Assembly: GCA_937903155.1 (NCBI GenBank)
Contig: CALCZU010000029.1
Location: forward strand, 1 to 64,000
Length of the DNA stretch: 64,000 nt
Reading direction: 5' to 3'
Origin: an uncultured Bdellovibrionales bacterium
Lineage (GTDB): Bacteria; Bdellovibrionota; FAC87; UBA2466
A model generated the notes under the pieces. The model saw nothing but the letters and a program-made list of their open reading frames with translations. It was not told the origin of the DNA and did not search any database. The position numbers were made by a program, and so were the translations under genes. Below, one piece after another: positions 53,697 through 62,843 of the stretch (the first letter of the stretch is position 1; each line of letters begins with the position of its first letter).

Positions 53697-54062
53697 ATGA
53701 TTCGTTTACTTTTCACTCTCTCTTTACTGGCATCGGCTCCACTTCTCGCGACCGCGAAAGAGCCCATTCAGTGTGGCAACGTCAATGGAATCAATGAATG
53801 GCGTCTGACGATTGATTTGAAAAATAAAACCGCAAGTTTTTTTGACAATGACAGTACGGTCACGATCCCTTTTAAGACGAATCAATACTTAAAAAGTAAT
53901 CCTCCCCAGACGCTTCATCTTTTTGAAGGAAAAGATGGTGTCGGCGAAAATGTTCCGAAGATGGGCATCACATTCAATGAAACGAAAATGACCGCTTTCG
54001 TGACGGTTAATTTGGGAACGAAAAAAGAAAAGACTTACGAAGCACTCGACGGTTGCAAATAA
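53697..54062 (+). CDS. Small exported protein
   Basis: 121 residues with GGAAGG upstream and a signal peptide (LLFTLSLLASAPLLATA). The mature part has two cysteines (QCGNVN and GCK at the end), likely disulfide-linked, and beta-type strands. Unrecognised; it follows the helicase gene by 52 nt but is probably transcribed independently. Confidence 0.75.
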   Translation: MIRLLFTLSLLASAPLLATAKEPIQCGNVNGINEWRLTIDLKNKTASFFDNDSTVTIPFKTNQYLKSNPPQTLHLFEGKDGVGENVPKMGITFNETKMTAFVTVNLGTKKEKTYEALDGCK

Positions 54063-54091
54063 GCTTATTTGGAAAAAACTTTGGATGAGTC

Positions 54092-54126
54092 GTCAATGCG
54101 AAGGTGCGTAGCACCCTCGCATTGAC
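54092..54126 (-). terminator. Long hairpin between convergent genes (bidirectional terminator)
   Basis: Arms of 16 nt (GTCAATGCGAAGGTGC and GCACCCTCGCATTGAC) pair with one mismatch or G-U around a GTA loop. It lies between two convergent exported-protein genes, 30 nt after the first. No strong T-tract, so the terminator role is by position. Confidence 0.6.
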
Positions 54127-54160
54127 CGATTTCTAATACCTTTTAAAGAGCCTTTAAAAC

Positions 54161-54409
54161 TTACTTTGCTTTTTTATCCGCTTTAGCGGTAATTTTCGAA
54201 GCGGTCATCGTGTACTCAATGGTCGCCTTTGAACCAACTTTAAGCTCGCCGTCGACTTTAGTCGCGGCACTTTTTTCGACTTCCCACTTTTCTTTTCCTT
54301 TTTGAACGACGATTTTCGAATCTGTCACTTCAAGAATGGGACCCGTGACCTGATACGCAAACGAAGCACTCGCCGCCAAAACACCTAACAAAATACACTG
54401 ATATTTCAT
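54161..54409 (-). CDS. Small exported protein, OB-like
   Basis: 82 residues: signal peptide (YQCILLGVLAASASFA), then a short lysine-rich mature domain of about five strands (VTGPILEVTDSKIVVQKGKE, WEVEKSAATK, STIEYTMTASKITAK-type end). This size and strand pattern suggest an OB-like periplasmic protein. AGGAG precedes the ATG. No family assigned. Confidence 0.7.
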   Translation of the reverse strand: MKYQCILLGVLAASASFAYQVTGPILEVTDSKIVVQKGKEKWEVEKSAATKVDGELKVGSKATIEYTMTASKITAKADKKAK

Positions 54410-54475
54410 GAATTCTCTCCTATGATTAAAACGCTAAATTTAGGCCCGAGAAGAATCCCTCGGCAAGCGCAAAGA

Positions 54476-54994
54476 TTATTTTTTCTTTACGGGAGAAACG
54501 ACAAAGCCTAATTGCGGTAAGCTACCTTGCTTCGCTGAGACGAGTTTCTTACTTTCGATTTTAACTTCAAGCTCAGACGTAATCCCCTTAGAAAAATTCG
54601 CGTCGTTCAGGTTTTCGGACAAAAATTCGTAAGAGTCTTTCTTCTTCGAAATGGGGGACTCTGAGGAAGGCGCGGAAACTTCTCTCACCATCACAATCCG
54701 TTGGTATTCGACAGGAGATCCTTTTTTGTAAAACTCTCGATGAGTTTCCCCTGCAGCCAGTTTTATTACAGAAGTTTTGGAGTTGGGCTTATTCGTGCCT
54801 CTTAAAAGAAGGATTTTCTCTTTCGTTGTGTTTTTGATAGCCACCCAATAACCGTCGTCTTGTGGCAAAGGAGGTCGAAGCGCTTCTTCTTCCTCATCCT
54901 CATGCGTCGCAGACGGCGTCGGAGTTGGAGAATGCTTCACCTCGGCATTAAGACTTTGCAAACAGAACAAGCTAAGTAGGAAAAGGAGTCTCAT
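54476..54994 (-). CDS. Exported protein of unknown function
   Basis: 172 residues from the ATG at 54994. An in-frame start 45 nt earlier would place the -10 box inside the gene. Signal peptide RLLFLLSLFCLQSLNAE; the mature part starts with a Pro/Thr/Glu-rich stretch and has a compact region (GYWVAIKNTTKEKILLLRG, EVKIESKKLVSAK). Likely periplasmic; unrecognised. Confidence 0.7.
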   Translation of the reverse strand: MRLLFLLSLFCLQSLNAEVKHSPTPTPSATHEDEEEEALRPPLPQDDGYWVAIKNTTKEKILLLRGTNKPNSKTSVIKLAAGETHREFYKKGSPVEYQRIVMVREVSAPSSESPISKKKDSYEFLSENLNDANFSKGITSELEVKIESKKLVSAKQGSLPQLGFVVSPVKKK

Positions 54995-55009
54995 TGGAAA
55001 ATTGTAGCA
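54995..55009 (-). promoter_or_regulatory. Extended -10 promoter predicting a leaderless mRNA
   Basis: Reading on the minus strand, TGC-TACAAT (TACAAT at 55001-55006) is followed by exactly 6 nt and the ATG at 54994. No good -35 hexamer and no Shine-Dalgarno site; the extended TGn may compensate. Confidence 0.45.
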
Positions 55010-55114
55010 TACAAAACTTACGCATGAGAAGAGCGACAACCCAGCGTTGACTTCTAGTCACATCAATTCACCAAATGTGATGTGATTTGACGGGATATTT
55101 GATAGCGTTTTCCA

Positions 55115-56878
55115 ATGCAAGCGGCGGCTCTCACAACGGTTTTCCACCAAGGCAAACATCAGGAAGTGGTGAATGAACTTTTGGGAAATACGACTCACGA
55201 TGCGGAGACACTACCGCTTCTAATTGGCTCACTGTGTTTTTTAGGAAGACCTGAAGAAGCCGAAAGTTTCTTCGCAAAACGAGCCGATAGGAAAACACTC
55301 GCGGCGTGTCGATTCTATCTCGGCGTGGGGTTTTATCGAGTTTCCGCTTACGAAAAAGGAAAACGCTACTTCCACTCAAACCTCAAAGAGTTTAAGAATT
55401 CCACGAATCCGCTCACTCAATTTTACGTTGCCCAAGGAATGGGGTTTTCCCGCTATCTAGAGTGTCATTATGGGATCGCTTCAAGATGGGCGTTCAAGGC
55501 TCTTCTCTCTTCAAACGAAGCTCACTTTCTCTATGGCAGATACCTGGCATCCGATCTTTTAGGCTACACGAAAACGCTGTCCGGTAAGATTTCTGAAGGG
55601 TTGAAGTTTTTGAAAGAGTCCCGCGTTCTTGCTGAAAAACTAGGATCAGGCGCTTGGCTCGATGCCGCAACCGCCGCCATCCTGTGCTACGAAGCGCAGT
55701 TCGGATTAAAACCAAAGACGATCTTAAAAGAACTCGATAGATGTTACTCCAAACTCAACGAAGACCTGACTTACTTAAAATCAGGAGTGTTACTTGAAAA
55801 GGCAAGGCAGTTAACCCTACGAGGAAGAATCGAAGATTCAAATGAAGTGCTCAATAACGCTTTTCGTTTGATTTATTCTTCCAAACACAAGCGCCAAGGG
55901 GTTCTTTTAAATTTAAGACTTTCTGAAAACCGGTTTCTTCGAGGAGAGCACTACGAAGCGCTCAATCTTATTCGCAGCACACACGGGGAACTCGATCCAA
56001 AAGTGGATCAGCAGCTTTTCCTATCGACAAAAGGAATGGAGAAAAAGCTTTGCAACGCACTCTCTCTTCCGTTTTTTTGTAAGGAGTATGATTCCCTGAC
56101 TCTTTTAAGGGGGAACAGCGTCGCGCAAAGAATTTTTAATCGGGAGAATGGAAAATTTTCCCGCGGGCCTTCAGAAGATAAAATCGCAGAACTTTTGGAT
56201 CAAGTCGCTAGGTCAAAAGGCGCTTCAATTGATGAAATCATCCAATCCGACTACTTAGGCTTTTTATTTCCGCTTCTTCCAAAAAGTAACGCGAAGATCA
56301 GAATTTTTCCGGACTTGTCTCGAAATTTTATCTTGGTTCTAGAAAATGGAAATTTGAAACTCATCAAGAAAAACCACTCGCTTCAAATCAATCAACTTTT
56401 AAAAGTTCTATCCAAAGGAAGCGCTTCAAAAGCAGTTATGGTCAAACAACTTTGGGGTTACGATTACCATCCCTTAAGACATGATCCTTTGCTATACCGG
56501 TTGATAGGAAGAACCAAAAAACACCTTGAAATCGAAAGCACTTGGTTAGAGACCACTCCTCGAGGCTATCAATTGTCTCAAGATATTTCGATTTTGTTTG
56601 TTAACGCCGAATCCACGCCGTCTCTTCCGGAACCCAATGAAATCGATTGGGTACCAGAGCCGCTGACGGAGTTAAATCACCGACAGCTGAAAATCCTTCA
56701 AATACTTAAGAAAAAGGATTTCTTAGACGTCCAGGAGATTCAAAAGTCTTTCAAAGTCTCGCCCATCACCGCCTCACGCGACTTGTCAGACCTTTTTAAA
56801 AAGGGAAAACTCTTCCGCTGCGGCAAAGCGAGGGCGACAAAATACGGACTTCCCAATTCAAACCAAATGGAGCAATAA
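55115..56878 (+). CDS. TPR-containing transcription regulator with winged helices
   Basis: 587 residues. The first 330 residues are helical repeats of TPR type (GLKFLKESRVLAEKLGSGAW, LTLRGRIEDSNEVLNNAFRL). The region about 385-490 (LLKVLSKGSASKAVMVKQLW, TWLETTPRGYQL) resembles an OmpR-type winged helix, and the last 60 residues (LNHRQLKILQILKKKDFLDV, SPITASRDLSDLFKKGK) a DeoR/MarR-like winged helix. It is probably a cytoplasmic one-component regulator responding to a TPR-bound ligand or partner. It is 7 nt before the exported gene that follows, which it may control. Confidence 0.72.
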   Translation: MQAAALTTVFHQGKHQEVVNELLGNTTHDAETLPLLIGSLCFLGRPEEAESFFAKRADRKTLAACRFYLGVGFYRVSAYEKGKRYFHSNLKEFKNSTNPLTQFYVAQGMGFSRYLECHYGIASRWAFKALLSSNEAHFLYGRYLASDLLGYTKTLSGKISEGLKFLKESRVLAEKLGSGAWLDAATAAILCYEAQFGLKPKTILKELDRCYSKLNEDLTYLKSGVLLEKARQLTLRGRIEDSNEVLNNAFRLIYSSKHKRQGVLLNLRLSENRFLRGEHYEALNLIRSTHGELDPKVDQQLFLSTKGMEKKLCNALSLPFFCKEYDSLTLLRGNSVAQRIFNRENGKFSRGPSEDKIAELLDQVARSKGASIDEIIQSDYLGFLFPLLPKSNAKIRIFPDLSRNFILVLENGNLKLIKKNHSLQINQLLKVLSKGSASKAVMVKQLWGYDYHPLRHDPLLYRLIGRTKKHLEIESTWLETTPRGYQLSQDISILFVNAESTPSLPEPNEIDWVPEPLTELNHRQLKILQILKKKDFLDVQEIQKSFKVSPITASRDLSDLFKKGKLFRCGKARATKYGLPNSNQMEQ

Positions 56879-56885
56879 TCAACCT

Positions 56886-57395
56886 ATGAGAGCAATCTTA
56901 TTTTTCATCGTTTCCTTTTCAATCGTTTCACAAGCCGCTAAGACGACCGCCACCTATCAGGTTCCTGTTCCGGCAAAACTAGTGCCGTACGCGACGTTCG
57001 TTCTTGAAAACACCTCACTCGAGATAAAAAATGAAACAGCGGATCTGACCTATTATCTTCCGCTAGAAATCGTGCACTCCCAAATTCACGACACACCCAT
57101 TCACTTAAAAGGAAAAGTAAAATCTTTTCCACAGCAATTTCAGATGACCGACGGAGAGCATGCCCAAGCCTCTTGTTCGCTGCGAAAAAAAGATCTGACT
57201 TGTATCGTTTCATACGGTTTCGCGCCCAACCTAGAGTCCGTCGCAGCCTACCTCAAAAAGACTTACCCGGCGCGAGAGTTCGAAATGCGCTTTCAAGTCG
57301 CACGAGCCTTCGTGGGGGAAGACCTTTCAGACTCTTCCGCGAACGCAACAGATGGCACTGAATCCGGCGGTGTCGTGAGCGTGACTCTTCCCTAA
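56886..57395 (+). CDS. Exported protein paired with the TPR regulator
   Basis: 169 residues: signal peptide (RAILFFIVSFSIVSQAA), then a beta-rich mature part resembling YceI-like lipid-binding folds in its opening (ATYQVPVPAKLVPYATFV, LEIVHSQIHDTPIHLKGKV); two cysteines (ASCSLRK and LTCIVSY). The match is loose and the length is near that of YceI proteins. It starts 7 nt after the regulator stop, so is in the same operon. Confidence 0.65.
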   Translation: MRAILFFIVSFSIVSQAAKTTATYQVPVPAKLVPYATFVLENTSLEIKNETADLTYYLPLEIVHSQIHDTPIHLKGKVKSFPQQFQMTDGEHAQASCSLRKKDLTCIVSYGFAPNLESVAAYLKKTYPAREFEMRFQVARAFVGEDLSDSSANATDGTESGGVVSVTLP

Positions 57396-57476
57396 ACAGA
57401 ATCCGTGGTAGAGAACAGCGCATTCCAGTCGCGTATGATTGGTATTCGTTGTACAAAAGCATCCGGAGTGAAAGTG

Positions 57477-58286
57477 ATGCTTAAACCTTACCCAGTTTTG
57501 ATCCTGCTTCTTCTATCGCAAGCAAATACGGCGAAATCTCAAAATCAACCTTTTGCCGTTTTCCCATCGGCTATTTTCAAAGAAACTTTTCAAGCCAATG
57601 TCTTTGGAAGAGATAACCGAAAAAAGATTACCAAATTGGATTATCCCTGGAGCACGATTGGATACTTAGAAAGCCGTTTAGGATGTACCGCGACGCTCGT
57701 GGGTAAAAACTTAATCTTAACTGCAGCTCATTGCCTGTACGGAGAAGCCCGAACGGCTCCTCGAAAAAGGCCACAGGTCCCGAACGAAAGTTTTTTTCAC
57801 TTAAATATCTCCGATCCCAAAACGGCAACGAAATCTCGTATCCGCAATCAAAAAATCGTTGCGGGAACTCAACAACCTTTTCAAGAAAGAACTCACGACT
57901 GGGCACTCCTCGAGTTAGAAGATAATCTCGGAGAAACCTTTGGCTGGATGAAAATGGGAGATGACACTCAAGGCGTTTTGAATATTGCTGGATATCCTTA
58001 CGAACGGTGGGATGGAAAGACTCTTGCCACCGATCAATGTTCCATTCAAGAAATAGTGGATGGGTTTCTTTTACACGATTGTGATTCCAGCATGGGAATG
58101 TCGGGAGGCCCTTTATTTAAAATCATTTCCTCAAAAGAAGCCAAGATAGTTGCGCTTCACATTGCGGAATACCGACATGGAGCCCTAGACACTCCGAGCT
58201 TTCGCAAATACACCGCCGAAAATGCAAACGTAGCTATTCCGCTAGTAGAGGCGCTAAAAGCGAAAGAGCGATCTTTCGATAAATGA
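57477..58286 (+). CDS. Trypsin-like exported serine protease
   Basis: 269 residues from the ATG at 57477 (GGAG upstream); the in-frame extension back to 57405 has no ribosome site. Signal peptide LKPYPVLILLLLSQANTAKS. The catalytic triad is H85 (LTAAHC), D141 (RTHDWALLEL) and S209 (GMSGGPLF). This is the V8/trypsin-type S1 fold, acting in the periplasm or outside the cell. The specificity pocket cannot be judged. No inhibitor or propeptide gene is seen beside it. Confidence 0.9.
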   Translation: MLKPYPVLILLLLSQANTAKSQNQPFAVFPSAIFKETFQANVFGRDNRKKITKLDYPWSTIGYLESRLGCTATLVGKNLILTAAHCLYGEARTAPRKRPQVPNESFFHLNISDPKTATKSRIRNQKIVAGTQQPFQERTHDWALLELEDNLGETFGWMKMGDDTQGVLNIAGYPYERWDGKTLATDQCSIQEIVDGFLLHDCDSSMGMSGGPLFKIISSKEAKIVALHIAEYRHGALDTPSFRKYTAENANVAIPLVEALKAKERSFDK

Positions 58287-58311
58287 AACGCTTCTAATCG
58301 GGAATATAGTA

Positions 58312-58345
58312 TTGACAACACTGTCAAAAAATTAGTATCTGGGCG
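58312..58345 (+). promoter_or_regulatory. Promoter with -35 box inside a palindrome
   Basis: TTGACA (58312-58317) forms a perfect inverted repeat with TGTCAA (58322-58327) across ACAC. A -10-like TAGTAT or TATCTG lies 15-18 nt downstream. AGGGGG precedes the ATG at 58362. Confidence 0.5.
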
Positions 58346-58361
58346 GAAGGGGGAACATTCC

Positions 58362-58817
58362 ATGAGAAGAAATCATTTTCTTATATTGATCGGACTATTC
58401 ACGCTTCTCTCGGTTCCGAATGCTTTTTCGAGCAATGAGGAGTCTTTTTTTCGGGGAAATTTCTATCGCAGGGGCGGAGCAAAGTGTTTTCATCCTCATT
58501 GGAGTGGGACCGAGTTCGGCCAACTTTCTATCTCTGAGGATCTTTCGTCCGCTACCGTGACGATTGAAAAGAAAGCCTACACGTTGACGAACGGTCAAAT
58601 CGTACAGCGCAAGATAACGGATCAAGATGCGTGTACACCCTATCAAGGAAAGGTCATCGAATTTAAAGGAACGATTAAAGGCGAGACTGTCTTGCTCCAA
58701 AAACTCCTTCACCCTAAGTATAACGACTGGTTTATTTTCGAGGTGGGTTTCAAACATTGGGGAACCTACCCAGCGGAAGAAATAGGGATTGGATGTTGCT
58801 GGGTCAGTCCGATTTAA
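58362..58817 (+). CDS. Small exported protein
   Basis: 151 residues with signal peptide (RRNHFLILIGLFTLLSVPNA, then FSS) and GAAGGGGG before the ATG. The mature domain has four or five cysteines (AKCFHPHWSG, DACTPYQGK and a GCCW near the C terminus), probably disulfides. Unknown. Its own palindromic promoter is just upstream; convergent with 58831. Confidence 0.72.
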   Translation: MRRNHFLILIGLFTLLSVPNAFSSNEESFFRGNFYRRGGAKCFHPHWSGTEFGQLSISEDLSSATVTIEKKAYTLTNGQIVQRKITDQDACTPYQGKVIEFKGTIKGETVLLQKLLHPKYNDWFIFEVGFKHWGTYPAEEIGIGCCWVSPI

Positions 58818-58830
58818 CCGGTTATCTCAA

Positions 58831-60399
58831 TCATTCATTTAATCGGAGCGCTTTAAGATGATTGCTCACTCTGATGAGATTTCTATCCGGCAAAAGGACG
58901 TTGATAATCTTTGGGAGAAATTCCTTACTGGGTGAATCAAAATCGATAAGGCTCATCAAAAAATTGATTCTGATAGGAGAGAGACCTGCCCTTTTCAGAA
59001 AAAATTCACGTTCACCTTTCGATTCTCCGAAAAACGGCTGAAGCACTTGCGACAAATCTTGATATTGCATAAACGTCGGCGTTCCGCCCCAGTTAGTCAC
59101 ATAAAGAAATTCATCGATTGCTTTCACATCGGATGCGCTTAAGACGCTATTTGGCGGCAACTCGGGTGTGCCTTCGTCCCGGACCGAGGGAGTCGTCGGC
59201 GGCTTGATTCCGCTCACATTTACTCGAAGTTCTTTTGGCGCTACCGCTGGTTCGACGAGATCTGGAAGAGAGGGTTTCACGCGAATGTCGATTTTTCGCA
59301 CCCACTCCGTTTGTTCATTCTCGGAAAGAGTGCGATTGAGCCGAGGTTTACTCACTTCGATGGACGCCGGAGAATCAGATTCGACCCAAAAGTACGTCTT
59401 CGCCCGATTGATGCCGTAGTCACTCGGAAGAAGCGCTTGTTCTGTCGTTTCCGTAAAAAGGTGTCGCAACCCATTTCCTCTCACAATTGGGATATCAAAT
59501 TTATATCGATAGCGGTCTTCGGTTTCACTCGGTCGCAAGGTCTCGATGACGATAATATCTCCTTTAGAAACGGTGAGCCGTTGTGGCCGTTCATCGTATC
59601 GCAGCTGATGAATATGATTCACTTCTACATTTTCACGTTTTCCGGCAGTCTGAAGGGAAAAAGGTAAAATATTCCCTGAGACGGTAAAACCGCTATAAAT
59701 TGGACTCGCGGTGTATGCTTTTCGCCACTTTTCGATTCGCTCATCTGCCAACGCCAATCGCTCTTCCCATGATTTTCCCCTTTCTTCATCCTCCAACCTT
59801 CGCAAATGATTTTTTGCATTCAGAGAGGGCGCGGTTAGGCGTGCGCCTAGAAGTTCGCTGAGAAGAGGAGTACTATTTCCTTCCTTAAAAAGAATTTTTC
59901 TGTACTCACGGTAAACCCGCAGAACCTCTAGTTCATCCACTCCAATTTCTCTTTGCCCTGTAACAACCTGATAATAACGGTTGGTTGTAAACTCCGTTTT
60001 TCCGGAAGCATCTGCTTTAGCGAAAAAGAGGTACTCCAGCTTGTCGTTGTTTGTTCCATGAATGCGTGAGCGTTCAGACAGAACCTTCATTTCTGGCGAC
60101 GAAAACGCGGCTGCTTTAAAATAGTGATTTGGATCGCCAACTCGTTCAAGGAGGCGGCGTTTGGCATCAAGATCGAGGTTTCCCTTCTCGAGAAGATGGC
60201 TCATATCCACTCGGAGAATGACGACGTCTCCCCTATTGACCGCAGGTTTAGCTATTTTACCCAGAGATACCGTGCAGACTTTAGCGCCTGAGCCAAAAGG
60301 GACTTCGCTCGGCACTCTTTTCTCCAGAGGCCGAGGCCACGTTTCCGACATTGAAAATGAGGAGAAGAAAATCAAACAAAGAATTGCGAGAAATTTCAC
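58831..60399 (-). CDS. Large exported protein of unknown function
   Basis: 522 residues from the GTG at 60399. Signal peptide KFLAILCLIFFSSFSMSE. No domain recognised; the middle is helical with charged segments (ERIEKWRKAYTASPIY), followed by a beta-rich part and a short C-terminal helical domain (LPDRNLIRVSNHLKAL). The start is supported by the promoter at 60400-60434 and its compact leader. Function unknown; convergent with the small exported protein and downstream of 60508-61560 in the same direction. Confidence 0.72.
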   Translation of the reverse strand: MKFLAILCLIFFSSFSMSETWPRPLEKRVPSEVPFGSGAKVCTVSLGKIAKPAVNRGDVVILRVDMSHLLEKGNLDLDAKRRLLERVGDPNHYFKAAAFSSPEMKVLSERSRIHGTNNDKLEYLFFAKADASGKTEFTTNRYYQVVTGQREIGVDELEVLRVYREYRKILFKEGNSTPLLSELLGARLTAPSLNAKNHLRRLEDEERGKSWEERLALADERIEKWRKAYTASPIYSGFTVSGNILPFSLQTAGKRENVEVNHIHQLRYDERPQRLTVSKGDIIVIETLRPSETEDRYRYKFDIPIVRGNGLRHLFTETTEQALLPSDYGINRAKTYFWVESDSPASIEVSKPRLNRTLSENEQTEWVRKIDIRVKPSLPDLVEPAVAPKELRVNVSGIKPPTTPSVRDEGTPELPPNSVLSASDVKAIDEFLYVTNWGGTPTFMQYQDLSQVLQPFFGESKGEREFFLKRAGLSPIRINFLMSLIDFDSPSKEFLPKIINVLLPDRNLIRVSNHLKALRLNE

Positions 60400-60434
60400 G
60401 CAGCTTAAATAACACCTCGCGCAATCAAACTCAA
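60400..60434 (-). promoter_or_regulatory. Promoter predicting a leaderless GTG start
   Basis: Minus strand: TTGAGT (60429-60434), 17-nt spacer, TATTTA (60406-60411), then exactly 6 nt before the GTG at 60399. Confidence 0.5.
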
Positions 60435-60507
60435 TACCGAGAACGCCACCGCTTAAGACATCAAGATCACTGAAATAAACCAGTATCACATCGGCGGAAC
60501 TCTCGAC

Positions 60508-61560
60508 CTACGAACCCAAATTCAAACGCTGAGCTGCAATGTAGATGATGATGTCTTCCACCTTCGCACGGTGGTCGATGCTGATGAAAAAGTTTTCCGT
60601 GAAACTTTTCGAAAATTTATCAGAAATATGAATTCCTAAAAATTTGACTCCCTTTTTTTCCATTAACTGCGGACGGTCCTTTTGAATCGTCATCAGCGTT
60701 TGCATCGCGGCCTGAACATTTTCTTTCGACATCAATGGGTCACTCGTATACTCAAAGCCCGTCAAATCAGAAAACGCATGAACTTTTTCACCAAATTCCC
60801 TATCGAACCTTCGTAAGAACGCTTCCATTTCTTGAGCTGTGCCTTTGGCATCGATCATCGGAAGATGGTCTTCGAAAAAACCAAACGTAATGAGAATTGC
60901 TGGCAGATGATTGGATTTAAAAAGTTCCAGCTGATTTAACCCGATGAGTTTGTTCAGTGCCGCATTACAGTCCGAAGTGCTCACGGAAAGACAAACGACG
61001 GGTTTTCCGACGACATCGCTAAACGTTTTTAATTTCTCTTTCATCTTCTCCGAGCTCATTTGGGAAGCACCATTGACGACGATTGGAGTTTTTGACTTTG
61101 GAGATTCGACGACCGACCAAACGCCGTCCGCATCCCTGTTAAATTTCCAAATATACGCTTCCGAACTTTTACGGCTGAAATCGACGATATATTCGTTCAC
61201 ATTTTCCGTCACAGGGATCGAAAGGGTATGAGAATACGTCTTTGGCCACGAAGGAATCGTGCAAATCACATTCGGGGGCGGCGGCGTTACACTCGCGTAC
61301 AAGTAAAAACGGGTCGTTTGAGAAGCCTCACTCACCGCGTTTTGTTCGAACACATAAGGAAAAGTCGCCGTCCCACAGAATTTCGTTTCGACGGTGACAT
61401 CCATTTTCAAGCTAATCGCAGAGGACTTTTCGTCGACTGGAAAACTCACCTCTTGTGAATCGACGCTGTAGACTGTCATCTTCTCCGTTCGCGCGAACGT
61501 TTGAGATGTTGCGAAAAGTGACAAAGCCACAAAGAAAAAACGTGTGATTGATAAATTCAT
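60508..61560 (-). CDS. Exported protein of unknown function
   Basis: 350 residues from the ATG at 61560, with GGGGG about 7 nt before; an in-frame ATG 24 nt upstream is weaker. Signal peptide NLSITRFFFVALSLFATSQTFA. The N-terminal 140 residues are beta-rich with two cysteines (TKFCGTATFPYVFEQ and NVICTIPSW); the C-terminal 200 residues alternate strands and helices (PVVCLSVSTSDCNAALNKLI, AILITFGFFEDHLPMIDAKG). No family recognised. Confidence 0.72.
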   Translation of the reverse strand: MNLSITRFFFVALSLFATSQTFARTEKMTVYSVDSQEVSFPVDEKSSAISLKMDVTVETKFCGTATFPYVFEQNAVSEASQTTRFYLYASVTPPPPNVICTIPSWPKTYSHTLSIPVTENVNEYIVDFSRKSSEAYIWKFNRDADGVWSVVESPKSKTPIVVNGASQMSSEKMKEKLKTFSDVVGKPVVCLSVSTSDCNAALNKLIGLNQLELFKSNHLPAILITFGFFEDHLPMIDAKGTAQEMEAFLRRFDREFGEKVHAFSDLTGFEYTSDPLMSKENVQAAMQTLMTIQKDRPQLMEKKGVKFLGIHISDKFSKSFTENFFISIDHRAKVEDIIIYIAAQRLNLGS

Positions 61561-61652
61561 CTTAAAACCCCCATCTAATTTCAATCTCTGTATCTCACCG
61601 GGGGTATCGTGACAACCCCCTAAAAATGACCCACCTCATTAAGCGGTGTTCT

Positions 61653-62666
61653 CTACCATTCGCTCACAACGATTTTGCCTCGGCCTTTTCCCGACTCAAG
61701 CAGCGCATGGGCTTTTCGTAAGTTAGCAGCTGTTAGCGGTTTTAAAATTTGGCTCACGGTATGGCGTAGCTTACCTTGTTCAATCCACTCTGCGACTTCG
61801 TCTAGAATTTCTCCTTGGTGAGACATATCCGGAGTTTGAAACATCGAACGCGTGAACATGAGCTCCCAACTAAACGTCGCGCTTTTCATCATCAATAAAG
61901 TGAGATCGATGGGCTCTGGCGATTCCACAATCGAAGAAATCTTACCGAAAGGTTTGATGAGATCGGCCATCTGTTTCCAGTACGCAGTCGTGTTGGCGGT
62001 GTTAAAGATCACATCGACTTCGCGAATTCCGTATCCTTCCAACTGAGGCTTCAGATCTTGCCTATGATCGAGCACGATATCCGCGCCAAACTCTTTCACC
62101 CAACTGACTGTCTCGGGACGTGAAGCCGTTGTGATGACCTTAAGTCCTGCGAGCTTTGCCATCTGAATGGCCATTGTTCCCACTCCCCCTGCTCCACCAA
62201 TAATTAAAATCGTTTTTTCGTTGGACGTGCCCGAGAATGAAATCCCCAGATGTTCAAGCGCTTCATAGGCGGTCAATGCCGTGAGCGGAAGTCCCGCACT
62301 TTCGGCGAGTTTCAAACTTCGAGGCGCGTGCCCGACAATTCTTGCATCGACGGCGTGAAACTGACTGTTAGTTCCCGCACGAGTAATATCGCCCGCGTAG
62401 TACACTTCATCGCCGACTTTAAAACCAGAAACTTCACTTCCTACTTCAACGACGGTTCCTGCGGCGTCATATCCTAGAATGACCGGCTCTCCGTGGACGG
62501 AGGCTTTTCGTTTTCTCTGTTTCGTATCCACAGGATTGACCGAAACGGAATGAACTTTGACAAGCAAGTCTTTGGGACGGGGTTCAGGTTTAGCGATTTG
62601 TAAGTCCATCAAAGATTCAGGGTTTTCGATGGGAAGATTTTTTGTGTAACCGATAGCATTCATCAT
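61653..62666 (-). CDS. Zinc-type alcohol dehydrogenase / quinone oxidoreductase-like (TIGR02817)
   Basis: 337 residues from the ATG at 62666 (AAGGAG with 6-nt spacing); the much longer open frame upstream lacks signals. MDR fold: ILGYDAAGTVVEVGSEV, the quinone-reductase-type AYEALEHLGI and the NADPH motif IIGGAGGVGTMAIQMAKLAG. The family includes zinc-binding and quinone reductases; the N-terminal zinc ligands are not clear, so NADPH:quinone reductase activity is more likely. It is divergent from the LysR gene. Confidence 0.88.
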   Translation of the reverse strand: MMNAIGYTKNLPIENPESLMDLQIAKPEPRPKDLLVKVHSVSVNPVDTKQRKRKASVHGEPVILGYDAAGTVVEVGSEVSGFKVGDEVYYAGDITRAGTNSQFHAVDARIVGHAPRSLKLAESAGLPLTALTAYEALEHLGISFSGTSNEKTILIIGGAGGVGTMAIQMAKLAGLKVITTASRPETVSWVKEFGADIVLDHRQDLKPQLEGYGIREVDVIFNTANTTAYWKQMADLIKPFGKISSIVESPEPIDLTLLMMKSATFSWELMFTRSMFQTPDMSHQGEILDEVAEWIEQGKLRHTVSQILKPLTAANLRKAHALLESGKGRGKIVVSEW

Positions 62667-62843
62667 TGTGATCTCCTTAAATGAATTTAAACAGCCTGCC
62701 CTGGCCTGAGCATTTGAAATAGAACAGCTCAAGACACCGGGAAGCAAGAGGTTTAAGTTTTTATTTCGTCTCTTCATGCACCCTTTGTAGCTCTTTTTTC
62801 GATAGATAATAATACGGTATTTTGGTAAGAGATTCTTTCCAAT

